Assembly (NCBI RefSeq): GCF_027172205.1
Contig: NC_070614.1
Location: 44,135,001-44,199,000 of the forward strand
DNA length: 64,000 nt
Direction: 5' to 3'
Source of the DNA: Podarcis raffonei
Lineage: Eukaryota; Chordata; Lepidosauria; Squamata; Lacertidae
A program made the position numbers and the translations under genes. The notes below the pieces were generated by a model. It did no database searches. It was not told the DNA's origin and saw only the letters and a program-made list of their open reading frames with translations. Of this stretch, positions 12,691-24,650 are shown piece after piece (position 1 is the first letter of the stretch; each line of letters opens with the position of its first letter).

Positions 12691-13307
12691 TACAGAGGAT
12701 AAAAAAGCAAGTACAGAGTTTAGGGGGGGGATGGCATTTTAAGAGAAAGAACTGCAATGGTTGGAGTCAAAGAGGGAAAGAAACAGCTTCCTAAACTATC
12801 TTTCACTTGATATCAACTCCTTTGAGATTTATGTGGCAGCTAGCTTTCTTTATATCCAAAAATGCTGAATTATCCTGATAGCATATGACAACTCCATGAA
12901 ATTCATATTTAGCTTTGATTACCCCTTTGCAACTGAAGTTTTCATTTGGATTGTGAAGTATTCTAGCTTCAGAAAAAACAACACCTATTCCCCTTTTAGA
13001 AGTTGTGCAAAAATATATTCCGCCTCTACAAGCCTTCGGCTAATTAAGCTATCTAAGGCCTTTAAACTGGGGTGGGGGGTATTGTTTTTGCTTACTACTA
13101 TGTTATGTATTTTGGTGTTTTTATATTGTAAACTGGCCTCTGTAGCGTAGAAATTTAATAATAAAAATAATAATGGGACATCAAAACTTTTCTGTTCTTT
13201 TTTGAGAGGTGTGTATTTAAAAGAAGTTAGCAATATGACACACATTTTTTTTTCCCTTTTGAAGTGTTGTTGGAAACTTAAACCCAAAGCAGTCAATTAT
13301 GTCACAT

Positions 13308-13330
13308 GTAATTACCAAATTAACCACAAT
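13308..13330 (+). promoter_or_regulatory. Shared V2R upstream element, gene B
   Basis: TAATTACCAAATTAACCACA matches the cluster consensus, 235-257 bp before the first ATG. The second block (ATGACACACATTTTTTTT) is at about 13234-13257. Confidence 0.55.
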
Positions 13331-13564
13331 CTCTTCTGCTTCTGCTTCCCATCCTTGGGGGTGGGTGGTGTTCCAGAAGGCGCCACTTGCAAAATGATGA
13401 ACCAAGTTTGGAAGATGTTGTTAACATCCCCTGTGATATTCAGAGCTCAGGCTATAGATAACAGAGAACTCTGCCCATCTGGATCAATGATTCCTTTTGT
13501 GTTACAAATCTGGTGTTGAATGAGTTGTCATTCAGGTTAGGCAGTAGAAATTAGGAATTCTTGA

Positions 13565-15796
13565 ATGGCAATGCTTGAAGATCTGAACTGTGGTCTGAAC
13601 TTCAGAATTTCCTGCAAGATGGCAGTATTTGCAATGTTGGTATTAGTGCTGTTGCCCTGGGCTGTATGCAAGGTTCCTATTGCTCAATGTTCCATCAGAG
13701 ACCCCCTTCCCTTTCTTCACAAATATGATCGGTCAGGAGACGTCATCATTGCTGGCATTATGTCACAGGTGTATATAACTTCTAATATACTAACTTTCCA
13801 TAGACTTCCCTCTTCTGACCTCTTTGGAGAAATTCTGTAAGGAGGTGTATTTCTTTGAATCATAATGTGCATCTGTACTGAATGTTTAGCTATATTTGGT
13901 GTATTATCGTCACCATCACCCTTTACCTTCTCAAAATTTCTCTTTTTCTAGGGGAACAGATCTAATCCTGAACTCCATTTCTCTGTCTTCTAAGTCATTG
14001 TTTTCTATTGCCCCTTGTTCAAAGAGACATTAGCAGAATTTTTGCTTGTTTTTGCATTACTATTTTTACTCTGCTGTTCTTCTTTTGAGTCGATATGTTT
14101 ATGGGGGACTGGGAGATTGGGTGACTTACATTGCTTTCTGAAGGGAGTGTCATTTATACTTTCAGTATTTATTGTTATAAGGTATGGTGTATTCCATGGT
14201 TTTCAGTTAAATTTAATATTTAATAATTACATTTAATGGTTTACCATTTAGCACACCCATTTCCAGTTTCTTTTGCTTCAGAATATTTTATCAATTCCTG
14301 TAGCTCATAGTAACAAGTATTCTACAATATGCATGACTTGAGATTCTAGCAACAGTTTAAGCAGGATGTTCATATTCAACCCCAGTTCTCCAGAAGTTAT
14401 ATATGAGAAAATAGATGGTTTCAGACTTCTGTTCATAGGAATGAAGTCTGATCTACTGCCAGTGACTGGTCTTTCCATTGTAGTTTTAATCAGCATTAAA
14501 CCAACATATAGTCACGACAAAACCATTATGAGGCAAAGTAAGATTACAAAAAAATAATAATTCACAATTAATATATCACAATTAATAAATGGCCAAGGGG
14601 GGCAGGGGGTGGTTTCTGTTAAACTCATCATTATAAAAGTAGAATAGCATGGGTTTTTTCCCCTTTGTAAGAAAATAACAATTTTCCTAGCATTACTGAC
14701 AATTCTGTTTCCTATATGGTAGACACCATATTGATATCTAGCAACATACATCTAAAGTCACAGGAGCATCACTTTGTATCATTAGCTCTCTTCTTCTCTT
14801 AAACTAAAATGCCATGCACTTAGTACAGCTGGGATTGTGTAGCAAACTTTTTAACTAGAGAGCTGAGTGTTGCATTCAAGTAAAGTTAAATTGAATAATA
14901 GTAAATATTGCATACAGAAACCCTTGCATATGATAACAACCTTATTGTTTCTTAGATTTGTCTTTCCACAAGAATTGTTTTTTGCTTTTGGTTTCTCTTT
15001 GATAAACTAAAATGTTTCACTTGCCTTATACCAATGTATTTAAAATAATTGATTGTAGTCTCTTGGGTCTTATCTGATCACTCAAATCTCAACCACTGGA
15101 AGAAATTAGGAACCTCAACTTTACATGGAACTTCTATATACATTATACATGTATCTGCGTGTAAATGGTATTAGTTAATAACATCATTCAAAACCAGGGA
15201 AGGAATTGACTCTTCAAGGAAGACAAATGCCCAGGTTTGTGTGACAATATATGCACACATTTCCCTGGACTCTGGGTATACAATCTTTTTATTTTTATTT
15301 TTATGAGGGTGCACTATTATCCAATATATAACTCTCTTTGCAGGCCAATGACACAACTCTACCAGCATATCCTGGCCATGGCATTTGCTGTAAAAGAGAT
15401 AAATGAAAAATCCCAAATCTTACCCAATGTCACTCTGGGATTCCACATCTATAATAGCCATTTCAGTGCAAGATGGACCTACCAAGCCTCCATGAAACTT
15501 CTCTCCAGGAGAGGCAGATTCATTCCAAATTACACGTGTGGTGTCAAGAACATTCCAACAGCAGTCATTGGGGGACCAAACTCTGGTTTATGTCTCGACA
15601 TGGCAACAATCCTGTGCACATACAAGATGCCACAAGTAAGACATGTGCATGAAGCCTGGATTATTATGAAAATATTTACATTTGTTTTTGAATACAGGCG
15701 CCTCCCCACTTAGATGGGGGTTGCGTTCTGTGGCCCGTGTGTATAAGTAAAAGGGTGTAAAGTGGGGAACACACCACTTTATAGGGAGGGCAAGTG

Positions 15797-15852
<56 letters not shown>

Positions 15853-18800
15853 CTGGAATAGGGTGGGCATCTCTCCCCCAGAGTGTGGAGAAGCAGTGGT
15901 GGGTGGGGGTTGGGGATGTGAGGTGGACCAGGCAAGTGTCAGGGGGACAAGGCTGGTCTAGGCAGGTTGACCTTCATGCCCTCACTTTCCATCCTCCCCC
16001 TTCCCAATCCCAAACCCAAGCAAGGTCTGGGAGAGGCAGAGCCACGGTGTCCAGCTGCAAGCAAGTGCCTGTATATCCATTCAGGCTGAGAAGTGGTGCT
16101 TGAATATTGGTGTATTTCACCATCTTTAAGAACTGGAGGAGCATGGAGCATGGGTGATTAACAAGCCATTTGCTTGCCTTTGACTCTCTCTCACTTTTTT
16201 TCCAACAGAGAAAAATTGTCAGGGGAAGGTTAGGAGAGCAATGGCGGGCATATGCTTATAATAAATGCTAAACATGTCCCTAAGTGACAAAACTTTTTTT
16301 ATTTATTTCTCATGTAGAAAGGACAAACTGGGTTTTTCATCAGATAATGTATTTTAAATGAATATAAATCGCAAAATATTCCCATCAGCTGGTAAAATAG
16401 ACCAGCCTTCAGATAATGTTATTGCCTCTCCCCATATAGTCAAACCAGTTCCAAACCTCAGAATCCACTAAATTTAATGTAAAAAAAACAACCCCTGTGA
16501 CAACTGTTATTTGATCAAATAGAAATTGGAGGTAAGATTAGACTGTTTGTTTTGTATGTGTCCAGCGCATTTGTGTATTTCTAACTGACTCTCTGGAGGG
16601 TGGGAAACATGTTGAACTGTATGGATTCTTGTTGATTCACTAGACTTGTTTGGTCCTATGGAGCATCAACAACACAGGATGTGATATGCACACAGGTGCA
16701 TGGTCCCCTCTTGATGGTTGTTGGCATCCATCTGTCTTGAGAGACAAAGGGGGTGAAGTCAAACTGCATTGTTTTTGCTGTGTTAGCAGCAACAAAGTGA
16801 CCGCTCTGGGGCACAAACCTGGGCAGTGTACGTGGAAATCCTGGGTTGCCCAGGTGACAAGACCTCTCAGCCTCACTGCTATGGTCCAAAGGAAAGCAGA
16901 GCAATATATCTGGCACCAGTTGGGTTGGATTTGAGTAGGGTTTACTCCTTAGCCTTTTCTTCTCTTGGTTTATATATATATATTAGTAACTGTATTGGTG
17001 TAACAGTTTTTTACATAACTGTATTTTTTGTAATATTTTAAGTTGTGTTTCGTTGCTTCAGTTTTTTGCATGTCACTTAGAAATAGTTTTAATATCCTAA
17101 GCAGTGCTGGATTTATGTATAAACTAAACAAACTATAGCTTAGGGCCCCACTCTTGGGGGTCCCCCAAAATATACTTCTTCTTTATTGTATCTGATTATT
17201 AATATACTTCTTCTTAACTGTATTTCAGTTCAACAATTACTTTGATAAAATACATATTTTGTTATGTGCAAATGGCTTTAGATACCTATTAGGTCCATTA
17301 ATTACCATATAGCATATATACAATTTGTTGTTGACAAAGGACAGCTGGACATATAATGGGCCCCATTACCTTCAGTAGCTTAGGGCCTCATCAAACCTAA
17401 ATCCGACCCTGATCCTAAGCGATATTAAAATTAACTAATAATTCAATCCATCCATCAATCAAATCCTGATCTCAGTTTAACTGTTGTTCAAAATCAGTAA
17501 AGGGATTCCGTTTTTCCTCTTCCTTTTTTTGTAAATTATTACCCGCAGCTTGTCTTTGGCTCTTCTCCCATGCTGAATATAAATATGCAAGCTGTTTTCA
17601 TTCACCGAATGTTCCCAAACCAGGCTCAGCAATACGAGGGGATACTTCAATTACTGCAGCATTTCAATTGGATATGGATTGGAGTGATTTGTCAGGATGA
17701 TGACAGTTCAGAGAGATTTGTACATAATGTTCTACCCATGTTTGAGCAGAAGGGTATCTGCTTTGATTTTGTAAAGAGATTCACTAAATTGAATGTTTTT
17801 CGAGGGATCGCTGCAATGATGGCTGCAGGACTTGAAATAATCGGTGTTATTGTGCGAAGCACGGCCAATGTTGTGATTGTGCATGGTGAAATTCATACGA
17901 TAATGGAAATGAGAGTGTACTTCAAGATGCAAGGGAAACAGGATATGCCAAGGCAAAGCCTAGGAAAGGTTTGGATTATGACAGCCCAGATGGATTTCAC
18001 TTCATATCCCTTTCAAAGCTGTTGGGACATAGGTTTCCTCCACGGTGCTCTATCTTTTGCCATTTACTCAGAGGGTATCCTAGGATTCCAGAAATTTATT
18101 CAGAGAAGACGCCCTGCCTCAGAAAAAGAAGATGGCTTCATCAGAGTTTTCTGGGAAGAGGCATTTAACTGTTCTTTTCACAAATCATCTTTAGATAAGA
18201 GACATGAGGAGTTCTGCACTGGGGAGGAGAGGGTTGACACACTTCCTGCGTCTGTTCTTGAAATGAGCATGACTGCCCACAGCTATAGCATCTACAACGC
18301 TCTATATGCTGTGGCACATGCTGTGCATTCCATGCATTCCTCCAAATTCAAACATGGGACTATGGAAGATGGAATAAGATCAGCCTACGTGGACCAGCAG
18401 CCATGGCAGGTAATGTTCTAATCCAGGCACGTTCGCCTCCCAAGAGACTGTGATCTACTCCCTGTATGAAAAAAACTGGCAGTGATCTACCCATTGCCGT
18501 TGGAGGGAGAAGAAGCATGTGTGGGGTGGGTGGGTGGAAGGGGAGAATTCCCCAGAGTTGTTGCGCTCTAATGCAGAAGTTTGCAATAAACTCTGAAACT
18601 GAGTGAAAGGGGAATAGCTCCTGACAACACAGAAAAAACACACCTTTCTTCTTTGATTGATTTTTTTGGAGGAAATATGATTATCCAGTGGGGTTCAGAG
18701 CAGGGAAGATCACAAAACAGCAAATTAAAATAAATGGTGGACCATAGTCAGAGAAACATCTACGAAACAGTCTTTCATTTCTCTAGGCCTTTCTATGTCC

Positions 18801-18898
18801 TTTTAAATGTGTTTGTGGGAGGGGGATTACTGATTTGTTTTTGATATGTTTTTATTATGTCTTTTGTGTTCTCATTTTGAATTTTGTATAATTATTTT

Positions 18899-18950
<52 letters not shown>

Positions 18951-20533
18951 TAGGGTATGTGATAGCAGAGCAGGCAGCAACAGCAGCAGGAGTAGTTATG
19001 TTGTGCTGGCAGTGGCAGCAGCAGCAGCCGCAGCAGCAACAACAGGACACAGTGGCGTTCTCATTTCTCCTCAAACAGCAAAATGGGATGTGCCATTCCT
19101 GACAAGAACCATGCCGACTTCCTGCCCTTTTCTCATGTGAGCCACTCCACCAGCACCAGCCATCTCACTAGTGCAACTTGAACGCCACTAAGGGACTTTA
19201 ACCTACTGTGACATTCTCCATAAGTATTAAAAGCAACAATTCCTCACTATGATACACTATCACCCTGTCCCATACTTGCATTTCTTTATTCATCCTTAGG
19301 GGAAAAGATAATATTTGGTTCTACCCAGTACCTAATTCAAAAAGTACAAAAATAAAACTTCATACTGTTATAAAGTATGTATTTCTGTAAATTCTGTATT
19401 TACAGAATTTCTGTAAATTCTGTAAGCAAGTATTGCTGGGTAAGGCCCCTCAGGCAGGTGTTATTTAGTCCTCAGAGGGGGAGCAAGTGATCGAGCTAAC
19501 AGCATTTCTCAGCCCCTATAAATCTTTGAGTTAACCTGCTAAGAGGGGGAGAGAACAAGCCATAGATTAGACTGCTGTTTGATGTCTGTAGCTGGTGCCA
19601 GAGGAGACGCCAATAAAGCCGTTCAGTGCTTACGTGTGAGTTATTAGAAGCTTGGAGGGAGGACTTTGGAAAGCGACCCCCTCCTTGACACATACTGCTT
19701 TTAAGTACCGTAGGTGATTGTAATGGGAATTGGGGTTGCTTATGCGTAAAACTCCTTGCTGCTCCAAGCGGGTTGTATAGCGAAACCTTTCCCTAGTTTG
19801 ACAGCGCCTTACAATGCGACTGCCTTAATCACTGGCAGAATCCGTCAGTGGGCGTTTCCTGAACTTCTTCCAACATAAAAACTCCTTGACAGCCAGTCTC
19901 CGCCTAGCTTCTCTGCGCGGAAGCCTTCTGCGCAGAGTAGGCGTGCCAAGCGGAGGTCCTGCGCTCTCCCCACTGATCTCACTGGAAGAGTCTCGGAGCC
20001 TTCCCTCCGAAGTACTCTCAGCCTCCCCTTTCTTCCTGGTGTGACCTTGGTTTCCTTCCCCAGCGGAAGCTCTCTCTCTCTCCTTGCTAGTTCCCTCCCC
20101 TGCATCATTGGAGCAGCTTCCCTCTCCGCTAATCTCTGATGTCAGTTCCCTGACAGTGATAATCCAAAATCTTCAAATGTAACCAACAACCACCATTTTG
20201 TAATATTTCAATTCTTTGGATACTATATTAATTCCTTCCCTCCTCCCACAATTTAGCTCCACGGATTTCTGAGAAGGGTCTCCTTTAACAATAGTGTGGG
20301 GAAAGAGGTTTCTTTTGACCAGAATGGGGAATTAAAAACTGAATTTGATATTATCAACTGGGTCACCTTCCCAAATGAATCATTTCTTAGAGTCAAAGTT
20401 GGAATGATGAACCCACTGGCTCCTCTCCAAAAAGGGTTGACCATTTATGATAATGCCATTGTGTGGCCTAGCAGGTTCAACCAGGTAAGGTCTGCTTCAT
20501 GTGAACTTCAGACGTGTATGCAAAACTGCTTCA

Positions 20534-20585
<52 letters not shown>

Positions 20586-23098
20586 TGATGTTAAAGGCAT
20601 GATCCCAGGCCTGCCTTGATGTAGAGCAAAAGAAGCTATTTCTTTCGGTGATGGGAACATATAGGGGCAAATATTCAGTTATAGCCAACTAAGGTGGTAG
20701 AAGATTTAGACTGGGGAAAAGGTAACATTCAAAAAAGTTCTATAGGTCAACCATTAGTTCATTACAATTATCTTAAGAAATAATGAAGACTACAGTAGAT
20801 CCATATCAGTCATTTCCAGTATAGTGGAAGCTCGGTTTTTGACCATAATACGTTCTGGAAGACCGTTCGACTTCCGAAATGTTTGAAAAACTGAGGAGCA
20901 ATCTGTGGTTGGCAAAATCCATTGAGAAAAAAGAAAAACATGCAGTGGAAGCTGTTTGACTTCCGAGGCGCGTTCGAAAACGGATGAAATTACTTTCAGG
21001 TTTTCGGCATTCAGCTTCCGAAACGTTCGGCTTCCAAGATGCTCGAAAACCCAGGTTCCACTGTATTATGGAAAGGGTGCAAGCAACATTGTTTCCCACT
21101 GTTTTGGTCTCTGAACTAATAACATTCTAAGTCGATAATATCAGGACCCCTAGTTGCAAACTAATATGTTGAGAAACTGACCAAGCAACGGTCGTAGCTG
21201 AAAATAAAATTAAATTTAAAAAATATAAAGATAGTAAAGCAAAGACTAACTCTGCAAGGATGCAATATGGAGAGATTGCATGAAGGGCAGAGAATTTTGG
21301 AAAATATCATTCAGATGTGATTGATAATACACTGTGGTAGCTTTGAGGGAGTTGTTGTATAATCAATATGATTATGATAAAGGTTTTTATGAAGGCACAG
21401 TTGCTGGAGAAATGACAAAGATTCCAATACGGCAGCTTTTACTGGAGGTGAAAGGGATCACAGGGCAGTCTACAACAAAACACACAACACAATAACAAAT
21501 AAAAGCAATAACTCTAGCCTGCACAGTATCAACCGATAAACTATTTCTAAAGATGGGTCAATGAATGACACACTTCAACATTATTTCCTCTTTCATTTAT
21601 GGACAGGTACAACCCCTTTCTGTGTGTAATGAGAATTGCCTTGTAGGTTATAGTCGGACCAAAAAGGAAGGAGAGCCATTTTGCTGCTATGGTTGCCTTC
21701 CATGTCCAGAAGGGATAATTTCTAACCAGAAGGGTAAGATTTGTTGTGTAGACTATTTATAAATTATGCCAGATATGATCTAGTAAATTTACACCAGAGA
21801 CTAGTTTCCTTGATGTTTTAAGTGTAAGAACAGGGCAGATAATATGTTGTTGTCTCATATTACTGTTGACGTGGGTCCACTTTGGTGCAGAAGTTTTCAA
21901 TTTCATGATAGGTCTGGGGGAAGGATTTCAGCAAAACTAGAGATGAGAAAGGAATTGATACCTTTTGTTTGGTTATATCTTGGGAAAGAATCTTTAGTGT
22001 AAGATCAGTTGGTCCCAATAGGTGCATTACTGTAAGGGCTGCATTTTGTTAAGGTTCTCTTGAACACAATGTCCTCAGAAGAAATCAGTCATGTATTTCA
22101 ATAGCACCATAGAAGCAGTCATTTAAAGCTGTCATAATGTTATGCTTGCTTTTAACCAGAGTTTCCATGCATAAAAATGACTCTTTTCTTTTCCAGATAT
22201 AGATGACTGTTTTGAATGCCCTGAAGATCAATATCCAAACAATGGCCAGTATGAATGCATTGTGAAAGCAATAACCTTCTTGTCTTATGGAGAACCTTTG
22301 GGGGTTAGTTTGGCTGTTTGTACTCTACTCTTGTCATTCGTCACTGCTTGGGTGCTCTGGATCTTCATTAAGCACAAAGAAACTCCCATAGTCAAAGCCA
22401 ATAACCGGAACCTCACCCATACTCTCCTCATCTCACTCCTGCTCTCATTCCTTTGCCCTTTGCTTTTCATAGGCCAGCCTGAGAAGTTTACATGCCTCTT
22501 TCGACAAATTGCTTTTGGCATGATTTTCTCAGTGGCCGTTTCTTCTATTCTGGCCAAAACCACCACAGTGGTTCTAGCTTTCATGGCCAACAAACCAGGA
22601 TCTAGGGTAAGGAAATTGGTGGGGAAACGATTGGCTACCTCCATTGTTCTTTCCTGCTCCCTTATTCAAGCTACAATTTGTAGTGTGTGGCTGACAACCT
22701 CTCCTCCATTTCCAGTCCTTGACATGCACTCGATGACTGAAGAAATTGTGCTTGAATGTAATGAGGGTTCAACTATCATGTTTTACTGTGTCTTGGGATT
22801 TATGGGTGTCCTTGCCGCTGTCAGTTTCACAGTGGCCTTTTTAGCTAGGAAGCTGCCGGACAGTTTTAATGAAGCCAAGTTCATCACCTTCAGCATGTTG
22901 GTCTTTTGCAGTGTGTGGTTATCCTTTGTTCCAACCTACTTGAGCACAAAGGGAAAATACATGGTGGCTGTGGAGATCTTCTCTATCTTAGCCTCCAGTT
23001 TTGGGTTACTGGGCTGCATATTTTCTCCTAAATGCTATGTCATTTTGATGAGACCTGAGTTGAACAACAAAGGGCAGCTAATTAGAAGAAATGACTAG
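13565..23098 (+). CDS. Vomeronasal type-2 receptor, gene B (six exons, intact)
   Basis: Exons: 13565-13836, 15344-15635, 17549-18409, 20257-20484, 21607-21733, 22197-23098, joining to 893 residues. The first ATG is used. An in-frame ATG at 13619 would give a cleaner signal peptide ([17 protein letters not shown]) and 875 residues. The Venus-flytrap motifs are [26 protein letters not shown] and [20 protein letters not shown]. The Cys-rich exon has CNENC and [11 protein letters not shown]. The 7TM exon has [48 protein letters not shown] and [11 protein letters not shown]. All splice sites are GT-AG. Introns are long (1507, 1913, 1847, 1122 and 463 bp) because of inserted repeats: a hAT element and GA run in intron 2, a solo LTR and AAT run in intron 3, and an AT run and a TA-flanked palindrome in intron 4. 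AATAAA signals start at 23204. Confidence 0.92.
15799..15847. repeat. (GA)n microsatellite, intron 2 of gene B
   Basis: About 24 uninterrupted GA units. Arginine/glutamate- and serine/leucine-rich open frames here are low-complexity artefacts. Confidence 0.95.
17102..17411. mobile_element. Non-autonomous hAT element in intron 2 of gene B
   Basis: 310 bp with ends CAGTGCTGGATTTATG and CCTAAATCCGACCCTG (inverted repeats), and the inner pair GCTTAGGGCC repeated at both ends. Perfect 8-bp target duplication ATCCTAAG (17094-17101 and 17412-17419). Confidence 0.85.
18901..18951. repeat. (AAT)n microsatellite, intron 3 of gene B
   Basis: About 17 AAT units, followed within 70 bp by CAG/CAA-rich sequence (19010-19050). 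Confidence 0.95.
19433..19690 (+). mobile_element. LTR-like segment in intron 3 of gene B
   Basis: Has a TATAAAT box-like site, an AATAAAG poly(A)-like signal followed by a GT-rich stretch, and ends in CTTGACACA, a layout typical of LTRs. Ends are not certain and no clear target duplication was found. Fossil. Confidence 0.4.
19719..20155 (-). mobile_element. Solo LTR in intron 3 of gene B
   Basis: About 437 bp bounded by TGTAATGG and CCCTGACA (TG...CA) and flanked by a perfect 5-bp duplication, GTGAT (19714-19718 and 20156-20160). Orientation is inferred as minus from the TGTCAGGGAACTGACATC-like start and is uncertain. It is GC-rich relative to the surrounding intron. No internal coding region remains. 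Fossil; family not assigned. Confidence 0.65.
20537..20581. repeat. (AT)n microsatellite, intron 4 of gene B
   Basis: About 22 uninterrupted AT units, 53 bp after the exon 4 donor. Confidence 0.95.
20820..21065. mobile_element. TA-flanked palindromic element in intron 4 of gene B
   Basis: TATAGTGGAAGCTCGG at the left and CCCAGGTTCCACTGTA at the right are inverted repeats flanked by TA, as in Tc1/mariner-type MITEs. The interior has several TTCGGCTTCCGAA-like repeats. Confidence 0.6.
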
Positions 23099-23249
23099 AG
23101 AATCAATGGTTCCAATGTTAACTAAATATTTTTCCACTCAAAAGTATGCAATTAATAATGAGTGATACATATAAGGAGATCACACACATACTGCTCTGTA
23201 GAAAATAAACAATTTATTATTAAATAAACAAACAAATAAATAATCATAA

Positions 23250-24090
23250 GAGCTTGTCTGTCCATTTATGTCAACATCCTCCCCGAAAGTATTATATTCT
23301 CTCTGATTACAAGCCTAACCTGTGAGCTACATTGCAGTTTTCCTACCCTGGCATTTTCTATATTTTCTCCAATATGAGAGGCAATATGTCCTCCTTGAAG
23401 GCTTTTGAGGAGCAACTGGTTGGCTACTCTGAAAACAAAATGTTGGACAACATAGGCCCTTGGTCTTATCCAGCAGCACTTCCCTTCCCTTCCCTTCCCT
23501 TCCCTTCCTTCAAAACACTTGGAGATTATTTGGGGTTTTATCAGGGTATTCTAGAGCTGGTCAATAGACTTTTAATTGAGTATTGTCCATTGATCATCAG
23601 TGGGTCTGTGAATGACTTAGGATACATCTTATCTTTAATGAAAAACAGATTGCTCACCCAAAAGCTTTTCCCTTATAATTTCCTTATACCCTGAAATTTG
23701 CTGATATTCTTCTATAAATACTTTATTAGGGGAAAGATGATCCAAGCTATGCAGGGGAGCAGAACTGAGTTTTTAACATCAAATATGGAGAAATGTATAT
23801 TAGTATCCTAGCCAATACTTGGTCTTGAATGTGGTATCATAAATTTGGGGGATGGGGTAAAAAAGTCATTGAAATTTAATGATTCCTGTGAGCTTAAAAT
23901 GCATTAGAAAACTTTTATGTACACTCTTCACTGAACTGCCCCTCTTGTGCTCATTTTTGAGAGTTTTTATTTTTCTGGGCCAAAATTTTTGTGATGGGTA
24001 TGTAAAAATAATTACAATTATTTTACTATATTTAAAAAAACAGGACACAGAAAACAATGAATTTCTGAAATGTAGCATACTGGGAAACCG
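23250..24090. other. Intergenic segment between genes B and C
   Basis: AT-rich with no V2R exon, RNA gene or clear element apart from the CCCTT run. Short open frames on both strands lack motifs. Confidence 0.4.
23476..23510. repeat. (CCCTT)n short tandem repeat downstream of gene B
   Basis: CTTCC/CCCTT units repeated about five times. Confidence 0.8.
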
Positions 24091-24093
24091 ATT

Positions 24094-24138
24094 AAAGGTA
24101 AAGGTAAAGGGACCCCTGACCATTAGGTCCAGTCATAA
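24094..24138 (-). mobile_element. Tail of a Sauria-type SINE upstream of gene C
   Basis: Only the 3' end is present: AAAGGTAAAGGTAAAGGGAC and CCATTAGGTCCAGTCAT match the tail of the copy at 35728. Confidence 0.6.
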
Positions 24139-24422
24139 ACAATAGAAGTTTTTGTTTGAATAGCTGATGTATTTTCAGTCTTGATAAACTGGCAATGTTC
24201 ATAAATTGCGCACAAGGTTTTACATCAATAGTTACCAGCGAAGTGGATATTCTATAAGGTATATTTCCTTTCTAAGAGATCAGCTTTCTGAGTTATTTTC
24301 TAGTTTGTGTGCTGATGCTCATTAGAGCTTTCTCCAGAACCAGCTGAAACTTTTGCTGGGATGTGACAAACATTTTTCTTTTGCCATGTTATAGAGAGTA
24401 ATTACAAGGGATTATATGTTCT

Positions 24423-24445
24423 GTAATTATCAAATTAATCACAAT
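24423..24445 (+). promoter_or_regulatory. Shared V2R upstream element, gene C
   Basis: TAATTATCAAATTAATCACA matches gene B at most positions, 228 bp before the ATG. The second block (GTGACAAACATTTTTCTTTT) begins at about 24363. Confidence 0.55.
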
Positions 24446-24650
24446 CACTACTTCTCTGTATCTCTAGAGGGTTCCAGTACCAACATGGAAAGCTATGAGC
24501 TAAGACTGGAAGATTAATATGCCCTGTTATATTCAAGCTTAGGCAGACAGACACTCAGTGCTCTGTCAGTCTGATCAATGAATCTTTACACTCAGGAGAT
24601 CTGGCTTTTGTGGCCATTCTAGTGACTTGTTACTGCTCAGGAACACTCAA

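Noticed and set aside
16640-16934. Overlapping open frames on both strands in intron 2 of gene B
   Set aside because: They appear to belong to a dispersed repeat-like segment. No V2R or other protein motif, and the family could not be named.
18884-19102. Asn/Gln-rich open frame
   Set aside because: Translation of an AAT microsatellite and adjoining CAG/CAA-rich DNA. No start context and no family.
19845-20108. 87-codon minus-strand Arg/Glu-rich frame
   Set aside because: It lies wholly inside the solo LTR and reflects its GC-rich composition.
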